Assembly: GCF_003002055.1 (NCBI RefSeq)
Contig: NZ_PVZF01000002.1
Coordinates: 496,001-560,000 of the forward strand
Direction of reading: 5' to 3'
DNA length: 64,000 nucleotides
Origin: Kineococcus rhizosphaerae
GTDB taxonomy: Bacteria > Actinomycetota > Actinomycetes > Actinomycetales > Kineococcaceae
The position numbers were made by a program, and so were the translations under genes. Positions 32,271 to 40,089 of the stretch are shown here, in pieces. Every line of letters begins with the position of its first letter. Within the stretch, counting starts at the first letter, position 1. Below the pieces are notes generated by a model, which was not told the DNA's origin, searched no databases, and saw only the letters and a program-made list of their open reading frames with translations.

Positions 32271-32669
32271 GTGAGGCTGTTCTCCGACGAGGTGCACGTC
32301 CGGTCCGCGCGGACGGGAGGCGACGATCCCGTGCAGTTCGTCTGGCGCGGAAGGCTCTACGTGGTCCACGAAGTGCTCTCGCGCTGGCGCGAACGCAGCG
32401 CCTGGTGGGAGCACGCGGCCGTGGCGGCGGTCCACGGCGAGGCCACCGAGGCCGGTGATCCAGGCGGCCGTGCCCGCCCGGTCCTCGAGATCGGCGACCT
32501 CGAGCGCGAGGTCTTCCGCGTCGAGGCCAGTGTGGGCCACTCCGGCGGGGCCGGAGTGTACGACCTCGCCCGCCCCGTGAGGCCGGGAACGGCGGCCGTG
32601 TCGGAGGTCGGTGGTACTTCTTCGTCCGAAGCGTCGGAGGACTGGCAGCTGCTGCGCGTCAGCGACTGA
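32271..32669 (+). CDS. DUF6504 family protein, first gene of the SOS cassette
   Basis: 132 residues. The N-terminal half carries the DUF6504 pattern (VRLFSDEVHVR, then PVQFVWRGRLYVVHEVLSRWRE near residue 20-42, and WWEH near 45). The rest is a beta-rich segment ending DWQLLRVSD. The function of the family is unknown, but it is regularly found beside translesion polymerase genes in actinobacteria. The GTG start 32271 has GGAAGG nine bases upstream. It lies behind a perfect LexA box and upstream of the HEPN and DnaE2 genes, so a role in DNA damage tolerance is likely but untested here. Confidence 0.82.
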   Translation: MRLFSDEVHVRSARTGGDDPVQFVWRGRLYVVHEVLSRWRERSAWWEHAAVAAVHGEATEAGDPGGRARPVLEIGDLEREVFRVEASVGHSGGAGVYDLARPVRPGTAAVSEVGGTSSSEASEDWQLLRVSD

Positions 32670-32715
32670 GGGCCCGTCGACGGCAGACCCGACCGCACGA
32701 CCGGAGGAGAACGCG

Positions 32716-33147
32716 ATGCCCACCTTCGACGCTCCCACAGGCGTCCCGCGTCCGCTGACGACGGCCGCCCTCGACCTGCTCGCCCGGTGCGAGGACGAAC
32801 TGCTCACCGCCTTGCGCAGCGACGACGTGGCCGAACGCTACGTCCACGCCCACCTCGCAGCCCTGCGGGCCGGCGCGGCGCTCGTCGCGGTGCACGGCCG
32901 TCCCGCCCAGGGCCGGCGCAGCGGGGGGCCGCGCAGCGTCTGGGAGATGCTGCCCGCCATCGACCCCGCGCTGCAGGGGTGGGCCGACCGTTTCGCGGCG
33001 ACCGCCTCGGTGCGCTCGGCCGTCGAGGCCGGTCGGGTCGGCGCGGTCGACGAGGCGGCGGCCGAGGACCTGCTCGCGGACGCCGAGCGGTTCCACCGGC
33101 TCGTGGAGTCGATGCTCGGGCTCAGTGCCGTGCCGCTCGCCGGCTGA
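32716..33147 (+). CDS. SAV_6107-type HEPN domain protein
   Basis: 143 residues, nearly all helical. The conserved core includes LLARCEDELLTA near residue 18, the YVHAHLAALRAGAALVAVHGRP segment near 40 and WEMLPAIDPALQGWADRFA near 75. This is the SAV_6107 HEPN-like pattern found next to dnaE2 in Streptomyces. The Rx4-6H RNase motif of toxic HEPN proteins is not evident. The ATG start 32716 has a strong GGAGGAG site. It probably belongs to the SOS transcript; a helper role for the polymerase is inference. Confidence 0.8.
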   Translation: MPTFDAPTGVPRPLTTAALDLLARCEDELLTALRSDDVAERYVHAHLAALRAGAALVAVHGRPAQGRRSGGPRSVWEMLPAIDPALQGWADRFAATASVRSAVEAGRVGAVDEAAAEDLLADAERFHRLVESMLGLSAVPLAG

Positions 33148-33219
33148 GGACCACCGCACCACCCAGAGACCACCAGAAACACCCGGTCTTCCCCACGGGC
33201 ACGTTCCGAAGGACGTCCC

Positions 33220-36200
33220 ATGACCACCCGCACCACCCCCGTGGCCCCGTTCCCGCACCTGCACGTCGCCTCCGGGTACTCCCTCCGCCACGGGACCTCC
33301 ACCCCCGCCGCGCTCGTCGCCCGCGCCGTCGACCTCGGCCTGTCGACGCTCGCCCTCACCGACCGCGACGGCCTGTACGGGGCGGTGAAGTTCGTCCGCG
33401 CGTGCGAGGCAGCGGGTCTGGCTCCCGTCCTCGGTGTCGACCTGGCCACCACCCCGACCGGCCTGGCCAGCGGTCTCCCGGCGTGGTCCGACCCCTCGGT
33501 GGCGGTGCGCCGCACCGCCTCCCGGAGTCCGGTCCGGGGCGGAGCCGTCGTCGACCCGAGGTTCCCCCGCGTCACCGTCCTCGCCCTGGGGACCGACGAC
33601 GCCGGCACCGGGAACGGCTGGGCCGCGTTGTGCCGGCTGGTCAGCGCCACGCACCTGGGAGGGGAACGCGGGAACCCCGTCAGCAGCCTCGAACTCGTCA
33701 CCACCCACGCGCACCGGCCCGACGGCCGCACCGCGCTGGCCGTCCTCCTGGGGCCGGGCTCCGAACTCGGGCGGGCGGTGCTGGCCCGCCGCGACGACCT
33801 GGCCGGTGCCGTCCTGCGTCGCTGGCGCGCGCTGTCCCCTCCGGGGTCCCTGCACGTGGAGATCGTCTGCCACCACGGCGCCCCGGGGACGGCGGGCAGC
33901 GTCGAGCACGCCGCGCGGATGCTCGCCTTCGCCCGGGCCGCGGGGGTTCCCGCGGTGCTGACCGCGGCCGTCCGCTCGGCCGGGCCCGAGGGGGCGCTGA
34001 CGGCCGACCTCCTCGACGCCGTCCGCCGGCTGGTGCCCCTGGCCACCCGGCACACCGACCGGGTCAGCGGCCAGGGGCACCTGCTGCCGTCGGCCGACAT
34101 GGCCCGCACCGCCGCCGACGTCGCCCACGCCGTCGGCGACCCGGCGGTGGCGGCCGAACTCCTGGCCGCCACCCACCTCCTCGCCGACCGTGCGGTCCAG
34201 GACCCGGGGACCGACCTCGGCATCGGCGCGCACCACCTGCCCGACCCCGCGGCGCTCGGGCTCGCAGAGGCCGTGGACCAGGACGCCGTCCTGAGACGCC
34301 GGTGCGAGGCCGGCGTCTCCCGGCGCTACCCGGGGGCCGACCGCGAGCAGGAGGACCGGGTCCGGCAGCGCCTCGACGACGAGCTCGCCATCGTCCGCGA
34401 CGTCGGTTTCGCGAGCTACTTCCTCACCGTCGCCGACGTCTGCGAGCTGACGAGGGCGATGGACGTGCGCATCGCCGCCCGCGGTTCGGGCGCGGGCAGC
34501 CTCGTGAACCACCTCCTGGGGATCTCCGACGTCGACCCGATCGAGCACCGCCTGCTCATGGAGCGGTTCCTCAACCCCCGTCGCGGGCAGCTGCCCGACA
34601 TCGACCTCGACGTCGAGTCCGCCCGCCGCGAGGAGGTCTACGCGGCGGTCCTCGGCCGGTTCGGCGCCGAGCGCGTCACGTGCGTCTCGATGATGGACAG
34701 CTTCCGGGTCCGCCACGCCGTCCGCGACGTCGGCGCGGCCCTCGGCCTGCCGCCGGTCGAGGTCGACGCCATCGCCACCGCGTTCCCGCACCTGCGGGCC
34801 CGCGACGCCCGCACGGCGATCGCCGAACTGCCCGAACTGCGGCGCAGCGGGCTGGGCCAGGAACGCCTAGAGGTGTTCTTCGACCTCGTCGAACGCCTCG
34901 ACGGCCTGCCCCGGCACGTCGCCCTGCACCCCTGCGGGATCGTCCTGTCCAACCCGCGGCTCCTGGACCGGACCCCGGTGGAGGCCAGCTGGAAGGGCTT
35001 CCCGATGAGCCAGTTCGACAAGGACGACGTCGAGGACCTGGGGCTGCTCAAGCTCGACGTCCTCGGGATCCGGATGCAGTCGGCCATGGCGTACGCCGTG
35101 CAGGAGATCGCCCGCGTCGAGGAGGTGCGGGTGGACCTCGACGACCGCGGCCAGGTCCCGCTCGACGACCCGGCGACCTACAAGCTCATCCGGTCCACCC
35201 GCACCCTCGGCTGCTTCCAGATCGAGTCCCCGGGCCAGCGCGAACTCGTCGGCAAGTTCGGGCCCCGGACCTTCGACGACATCATCGTCGACATCTCGTT
35301 GTTCCGCCCCGGCCCCGTGAAGTCGGACATGGTGACCCCGTTCCTGCAGGTCCGGCAGGGCTGGACCGAACCCGAGCACCTCGACGACCGGCTCGAGCAC
35401 GTCCTCGGACCGACCGGGGGCGTCGTCGTCTTCCACGAGCAGGTCATCGAGATCATCCGGGCCACCACGGGCCACGACCTCGCCGTGTCCGACGAGTACC
35501 GCCGCCACCTCGGGACCCGCGCCGGGCAGGCCGAGATGGAGCCGGAGTTCCGCCGGGGGGCCCTGGAGCACGGCTACCCGGAGGCGGTCGTCGACCGGAT
35601 CTGGGAGGTCCTCACGGCGTTCGCGTCGTTCGGCTTCTGCAAGGCGCACGCCGCGGCGTTCGCCCTGCCCACCTACCAGTCGGCGTGGCTCAAGGCCCAC
35701 CACCCGGCCGCGTTCCTCGCCGGCGTCCTCACCCACGACCCCGGCATGTACCCCAAGCGGCTGATCCTCGACGACGCCCGCAACCTCGGTATCGCCGTCC
35801 TCGGGCTCGACGTCAACGCCTCCGGCGCCACCTACCGCGTGGAGCGGGTCGACCCGCCCGAGCACCCGCCCGAGCACCTGCCCGGAGGCGGCCTCGACCC
35901 CTGGCTCGGCGGACACGGCGTCCGCAACCCCGAGGGTCTGGGAGCGGGGATCGCCGACGGCACGGGTTTCGGGATCCGGTTGTCCCTGACCGACGTGAAG
36001 GGGATCTCGGCCGCCGAGGTGGCCCGGATCATCGCCGGCCGGCCGTACCGGTCCCTGGCCGACCTCTGGCACCGCGCGCGGCCCTCGCGCCCGGTCGCCG
36101 AACGGCTCGTGCTGGCCGGGGCGCTGGACTCCCTGCACGGCGTGCGCCCGGTCGGCAGGGCCGGCGACGCCGCGCCGCGGCGCGGGAGGGCCACCCACCG

Positions 36201-37173
36201 GGACCTGCTGCTGCAGGTCGCCGAGCTCGAACGCTGGAACCGTTCGACGTCCGCCCCGGTGGCGTCCCGCACGCTCTCCCGGGACCCGCTGCGGACCCTC
36301 GACGTCCGGGTCGCCGCGGCGGCCCAGTCGCGGGCGTCCCGTCCCGTCGACGTGCCCGACCGCGCGGTGCAGCTCGCCCTCGACCTCGGGGACGCTCCCG
36401 AAGGGGTCGCGGTCAGCGGGCTGCCCGAGATGACCGGCTCCGAACGGGTCCGCGCCGAGCTCGACGTCCTCGGGCTCGACGCCAGCGCGCACGTCGTCGA
36501 CGCCTACGCCCCGCTGCTGCGGGCGTTGCGGGTCACCCCGTCCCGGGACCTGCGCTCGCAGCGCAACGCGGCCGAACTCCTCGTCGCGGGGGTGAAGGTC
36601 GCCACCCAGACCCCGCCCGTCAGGTCGGGACGACGGGTCGTGTTCCTCACCCTCGACGACACCACCGGCCCGGTCGACGCGACGTTCTTCGAGGACGCCC
36701 AGGGTCCGTACGCGGCGACGGTCTTCCACTCCTGGCTACTCGTGATCCGCGGGGTGCTGCGCCGCACCGGCCCACGCGGGGTGTCGCTGCGGGCGACGGG
36801 GGCCTGGGAGCTGCCCGTCCTCTGGGACGCCTGGACCGGCGACGGGATCGACGCCGTCCGCGAGCTCCTCGCCGCGGCGCCGAACCCCGAGTACTCCCGC
36901 GCCGCGACCGCAGGAGCCGCCGCCAGCCGCTCGAGCCGGCCGGTGGTGGCGACCCCGCCCACCCACCCCGAGGACCACGGGTCCACCGCGGGCGGCCCGG
37001 GCACGCGCCGGGTCCTGGTGCACGCCAGCGGGTTCGAGCAGTCGCCCTACGCCGACCTCAGACCCGCCGGGGAGGACACCCGCAACTCCCGCTCCATCGG
37101 GCGCACCGCGGGACCGGGGGACCCGCCCGGCCGCAAGCTGTGGCACTCCAGCTCCGGCAGCGCGGGCCGGTGA
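33220..37173 (+). CDS. dnaE2: Error-prone DNA polymerase III alpha subunit (DnaE2 type)
   Basis: 1317 residues. The N-terminal PHP domain (HLHVASGYSLRHGTSTP near residue 8) is followed by a divergent segment and the polymerase core. The catalytic aspartates appear in the LPDIDLD motif near residue 462, preceded by RGSGAGSLVNHLLG near 426. GCFQIESPGQRELV is near 665 and the FGFCKAHAAAFA motif near 805. A C-terminal OB-like region (RRVVFLTLDDTTGPVDATFF near 1150) and a disordered tail complete it. In Mycobacterium DnaE2 performs damage-induced mutagenesis together with ImuA' and ImuB; neither of those is in this window. The ATG start has AAGGACG upstream. Confidence 0.92.
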   Translation: MTTRTTPVAPFPHLHVASGYSLRHGTSTPAALVARAVDLGLSTLALTDRDGLYGAVKFVRACEAAGLAPVLGVDLATTPTGLASGLPAWSDPSVAVRRTASRSPVRGGAVVDPRFPRVTVLALGTDDAGTGNGWAALCRLVSATHLGGERGNPVSSLELVTTHAHRPDGRTALAVLLGPGSELGRAVLARRDDLAGAVLRRWRALSPPGSLHVEIVCHHGAPGTAGSVEHAARMLAFARAAGVPAVLTAAVRSAGPEGALTADLLDAVRRLVPLATRHTDRVSGQGHLLPSADMARTAADVAHAVGDPAVAAELLAATHLLADRAVQDPGTDLGIGAHHLPDPAALGLAEAVDQDAVLRRRCEAGVSRRYPGADREQEDRVRQRLDDELAIVRDVGFASYFLTVADVCELTRAMDVRIAARGSGAGSLVNHLLGISDVDPIEHRLLMERFLNPRRGQLPDIDLDVESARREEVYAAVLGRFGAERVTCVSMMDSFRVRHAVRDVGAALGLPPVEVDAIATAFPHLRARDARTAIAELPELRRSGLGQERLEVFFDLVERLDGLPRHVALHPCGIVLSNPRLLDRTPVEASWKGFPMSQFDKDDVEDLGLLKLDVLGIRMQSAMAYAVQEIARVEEVRVDLDDRGQVPLDDPATYKLIRSTRTLGCFQIESPGQRELVGKFGPRTFDDIIVDISLFRPGPVKSDMVTPFLQVRQGWTEPEHLDDRLEHVLGPTGGVVVFHEQVIEIIRATTGHDLAVSDEYRRHLGTRAGQAEMEPEFRRGALEHGYPEAVVDRIWEVLTAFASFGFCKAHAAAFALPTYQSAWLKAHHPAAFLAGVLTHDPGMYPKRLILDDARNLGIAVLGLDVNASGATYRVERVDPPEHPPEHLPGGGLDPWLGGHGVRNPEGLGAGIADGTGFGIRLSLTDVKGISAAEVARIIAGRPYRSLADLWHRARPSRPVAERLVLAGALDSLHGVRPVGRAGDAAPRRGRATHRDLLLQVAELERWNRSTSAPVASRTLSRDPLRTLDVRVAAAAQSRASRPVDVPDRAVQLALDLGDAPEGVAVSGLPEMTGSERVRAELDVLGLDASAHVVDAYAPLLRALRVTPSRDLRSQRNAAELLVAGVKVATQTPPVRSGRRVVFLTLDDTTGPVDATFFEDAQGPYAATVFHSWLLVIRGVLRRTGPRGVSLRATGAWELPVLWDAWTGDGIDAVRELLAAAPNPEYSRAATAGAAASRSSRPVVATPPTHPEDHGSTAGGPGTRRVLVHASGFEQSPYADLRPAGEDTRNSRSIGRTAGPGDPPGRKLWHSSSGSAGR

Positions 37174-37190
37174 CCACCACGGCGATCGAA

Positions 37191-37226
37191 ACGGTGGCCG
37201 GAACGGTGGCCGGAACGGTGATCGGG
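37191..37226 (+). repeat. Three tandem copies of a 12-base unit
   Basis: ACGGTGGCCGGA occurs twice exactly (37191-37202, 37203-37214), followed by a third copy with three changes. It lies between the DnaE2 gene and the methyltransferase gene and upstream of a TAGGGT -10-like box (37258-37263). Confidence 0.7.
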
Positions 37227-37315
37227 ACGGCGGACGAGCGCGCGCGAACGGTGTGTCTAGGGTGGGCACACCCGGTACCGGCCGGGCGAGCACCCGCACG
37301 AGGCTGGAGGAACGA

Positions 37316-38059
37316 GTGGCGAAGGAACGGGGCCGCCCCCGCACCTCGACGGTCCTGTGGGACGGGGTCCAGCGTCTGCTCGCCGACGCGGCCGCCGACA
37401 GCGGCGCCTCCGAGCTCACCGTCGTCGACCTCGGCGGGGGGACCGGCGGTCTCGCCGTCCGGGTCGCCGCGCTCGGGCACCGCGTCGTCGTCGTCGACCC
37501 GTCCCCGGACGCGCTCGCCGCGCTGGAACGCCGCACGGTCGAGGCCGGACTGTCCGGACGGGTCCGTTCCGTCCAGGGCGACGCGGCCGAACTGTCGGGT
37601 CTGCTCGCTGCCGGCAGCGTCGACGTCCTGCTGTGCCACGGCGTCCTGGAGGTCGTCGACGACCCGGCTGCGGCCCTGCGCGCCGCGCACGACGTCCTGC
37701 GCCCCGGCGGCCGGCTCAGCCTGCTCGTCGCCCAGTGGCCGGCGAGCGTGCTGTCCCGCGTCCTGGCCGGCCACCTCGGGCAGGCCCTGCACGTGCTGTC
37801 CGGCGACGAGCACCGGTGGAGCCCGAACGACCCGTTGCGCCGCCGCTACGACCGGGCGCGTGCGACGGCCCTGGCCGAGCAGGCCGGGTTCACCGTCACC
37901 GCGGTGGAGGGGGCCCGCACCTTCAGCGACGTCGTGCCGTCGGCCAGCGCCGAGTCCGACGACGACCTCGCGCTGCTGCACGAGCTGGAGCTCCTCGCCG
38001 CCGCCTCGCCCGAGCTGCAGGTCCTGGCCGGTCAGCTGCACCTGCACGCCACCCGCTGA
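37316..38059 (+). CDS. Class I SAM-dependent methyltransferase
   Basis: 247 residues. Motif I VVDLGGGTGG is near residue 35, an acidic end of the second strand (VVVVDPSPDA) near 58, motif II-like GDAAEL near 90 and LLCHGVLEVVDDP near 105. LRPGGRLSLLVAQWP follows near 132. This is a complete Rossmann methyltransferase core, similar to the family around CmoA/BioC/UbiE, with no visible target-specific domain. The GTG start 37316 is fixed by GGAGG five bases upstream; the longer frame to 37253 has no such site. It sits between the DnaE2 and DinB genes, but its own -10-like box at 37258 suggests separate expression. The substrate is unknown. Confidence 0.82.
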   Translation: MAKERGRPRTSTVLWDGVQRLLADAAADSGASELTVVDLGGGTGGLAVRVAALGHRVVVVDPSPDALAALERRTVEAGLSGRVRSVQGDAAELSGLLAAGSVDVLLCHGVLEVVDDPAAALRAAHDVLRPGGRLSLLVAQWPASVLSRVLAGHLGQALHVLSGDEHRWSPNDPLRRRYDRARATALAEQAGFTVTAVEGARTFSDVVPSASAESDDDLALLHELELLAAASPELQVLAGQLHLHATR

Positions 38060-38113
38060 CCGCGAGGTCGACCCCGAGGTCGACCAGGGCGCGACGGACC
38101 TGGGGAGCACCCG

Positions 38114-39340
38114 GTGAGCCGTCGTCAGCTGCACCGCCCTGAGGCGCCCGGCGGCTGGGGCCTGGACGACGACGACACCGGGTGCACGGTGCTGCACGTG
38201 GACATGGACGCGTTCTACGCCTCCGTCGAACTGCTGCGCCGGCCCGACCTGGTCGGCACGCCCGTCGTCGTCGGCGGCGGTGACCGCGGGGTCGTCCTGT
38301 CGGCGACCTACGAGGCCCGCCGGTTCGGCGTGCACGCGGCCATGCCCATGGCCCGCGCGCGCCGGTTGTGCCCGACCGCGACGGTCCTCGTCCCGCACCA
38401 CGAGGACTACGCGCGGATCTCGGCCGGGGTCATGGAGGTGTTCCGCTCGGTCACCCCCGTCGTGGAGCCGCTCAGCCTCGACGAGGCGTTCCTCGACGTC
38501 TCCGGGACGGTGCGCCGGCTCGGCAGTCCCGCCCGGATCGGGCAGCTGCTGCGCGACCGGGTCGCCGACGAGCAGGGGATCACGTGCTCGGTCGGGGTGG
38601 CCTCGACGAAGTTCGTGGCCAAGCTCGCCTCCGGCGGGGCCAAACCCGACGGGCTGCTCGTGGTCCCGCACGCCCAGACGGTCTCCTTCCTGCACGCCCT
38701 GCCCGTCGGGGCCCTGTGGGGCGTGGGGGACAAGACCGAGGAGGCGCTCGGCCGGCTCGGGCTGCGCACGGTCGCCGACATCGCCCACACCCCGCTCACC
38801 ACCCTGGTCCGCGGGCTGGGGGAGGCGACCGGCCGCCACCTGCACGCCCTGGCCTGGGGCCGCGACGAACGCCGTGTGGTGGCCACCGTCCCCGAACGCA
38901 GCATCGGGTCGGAGGAGACGTTCGCCCGCGACGTCGACGACCCCCGCCACGTCCACCGCGAACTGCTCCGCCTCGCCGAACGGACCGCGTCCCGGGCCCG
39001 GGCCCAGGGGGTGGCCGGGCGCACGGTCGTCCTGAAGGTCCGCTTCGCCGACTTCACGACGATCACCCGGTCCAGGACGCTGCGCGAACGCACCGACGTC
39101 ACCCGGGAGATCCACGCCACGGCCCGGGACCTGTTCGACGGCCTCGGCCTCCAGCGCGCCCGGCTGCGGCTGGTCGGGGTCCGGCTGGAGGGACTGGCCG
39201 ACTCCGCGACCTCCCCGCGCCAGCTCGTCCTGGGCGAACGGGCCCACGGCTGGCGCGAGGCGGACGGTGCGGTCGACCGGGCCGGGGCCCGCTTCGGCGC
39301 GGGCAGTGTGAGACCCGCCACCCTCCTGCGCCGGGGCTGA
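38114..39340 (+). CDS. dinB: DNA polymerase IV (DinB), translesion polymerase
   Basis: 408 residues of the Y-family. The catalytic carboxylates are intact: HVDMDAFYASVE near residue 29 and the SLDEAFLDVSG motif near 118. The steric-gate neighbourhood, the AATYEARRFGV-like nucleotide loop near 63 and the helix-hairpin-helix region GVGDKTEEALGRLGL near 205 are also visible. A QLVLGE segment near residue 370 resembles a sliding-clamp binding motif. It copies across damaged bases at low fidelity. Unlike catalytically dead ImuB it should be active. It follows the DnaE2 and methyltransferase genes on the same strand with a GTG start, so it is probably part of or next to the SOS unit. Confidence 0.92.
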   Translation: MSRRQLHRPEAPGGWGLDDDDTGCTVLHVDMDAFYASVELLRRPDLVGTPVVVGGGDRGVVLSATYEARRFGVHAAMPMARARRLCPTATVLVPHHEDYARISAGVMEVFRSVTPVVEPLSLDEAFLDVSGTVRRLGSPARIGQLLRDRVADEQGITCSVGVASTKFVAKLASGGAKPDGLLVVPHAQTVSFLHALPVGALWGVGDKTEEALGRLGLRTVADIAHTPLTTLVRGLGEATGRHLHALAWGRDERRVVATVPERSIGSEETFARDVDDPRHVHRELLRLAERTASRARAQGVAGRTVVLKVRFADFTTITRSRTLRERTDVTREIHATARDLFDGLGLQRARLRLVGVRLEGLADSATSPRQLVLGERAHGWREADGAVDRAGARFGAGSVRPATLLRRG

Positions 39341-39541
39341 GCGGCCAGGACCCGGGGTGCAGGTTCCTGACCTGCGGCGGAACCGGACGCAGGGCTGCGT
39401 CGTTCCTCCACGAGGAGGACGAGACACGCTATCCGCGCCACAGCACGACCGTCCGTAGGAGACGATGTGGTACGTCGAGTTTCGCCCCCCGCCGCGGGGA
39501 CATATCCTTGGTCGACAACGTGCGCACGCCAGGAGGTACAG

Positions 39542-39937
39542 GTGCCGCTCTCGGAACATGAGCAGCGTCTGCTCGAGCAGATGGAACGTGCGCTGTCCGC
39601 GGACGATCCCAAGTTCGCCAACGCCATGAAGGGCTCCCGTCACGGACGCGCCGCCAGACGGCGCCTCGTCATCGGCATCGCTGCCGTCGTGGTGGGTCTC
39701 GTGCTCCTCATCATCGGGGTCAGCACGAGTCAGGTCTGGCTGGGAGCAGGCGGTTTCATCGTCATGCTCGCCGGCACGATCTGGGCCTTCTCACCGGCTC
39801 GGGGAGCATCAGGTGCAGCCGCCGGTCAGCCACCCGCGGGTGCTCCGCGCCCGCCGCGACCCGGGAAGTCGCGACGCAGCGGATCATTCATGGAGCGTCT
39901 CGAGCAGCGGTGGGACCGTCGGCGCGGTCAATGGTGA
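39542..39937 (+). CDS. DUF3040 family membrane protein
   Basis: 131 residues. The N-terminal motif LSEHEQRLLEQMERAL followed by DDPKFA is diagnostic of DUF3040. Two membrane helices follow (about residues 42-60 and 66-85), then a basic, Pro-rich cytoplasmic tail ending in Arg and Trp. The function is unknown; such genes often lie near the dcw cluster in actinobacteria. The GTG start 39542 has a strong AGGAGG site. A TATCCT box at about 39505 may be its promoter within the 201-base gap after dinB. Confidence 0.85.
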   Translation: MPLSEHEQRLLEQMERALSADDPKFANAMKGSRHGRAARRRLVIGIAAVVVGLVLLIIGVSTSQVWLGAGGFIVMLAGTIWAFSPARGASGAAAGQPPAGAPRPPRPGKSRRSGSFMERLEQRWDRRRGQW

Positions 39938-39970
39938 ACACTTCCTCACCGTCTCCCGGACGGTGAGATC

Positions 39971-40004
39971 GAACGGGCGTCGTGGGCATCCACGGCGCCC
40001 GTTC
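39971..40004. terminator. Hairpin after the DUF3040 gene
   Basis: A 15-base stem (39971-39985 with 39990-40004) holds one T-G pair and a four-base loop GCAT. It lies 34 bases past the DUF3040 stop in the convergent gap to the transglutaminase gene. Confidence 0.7.
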
Positions 40005-40039
40005 CCACGTCCGGGCCCGGTACGGCCCGGGCAGGCGGA

Positions 40040-40068
40040 GGGCCCGACCGCACGTCGCGGTCGGGCCC
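40040..40068. terminator. Hairpin after the transglutaminase operon
   Basis: Perfect 12-base arms GGGCCCGACCGC and GCGGTCGGGCCC enclose a five-base loop ACGTC, with two T on the right side. It lies 22 bases from the stop of the minus-strand transglutaminase gene and forms the second of two terminators in this convergent gap. Confidence 0.75.
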
Positions 40069-40089
40069 TTGACGCGCTCGGGGCGGGGG

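Noticed and set aside
37191-37226. CRISPR-like array
   Set aside because: Only three short contiguous 12-base units without spacers and no cas genes; it is a simple tandem repeat.
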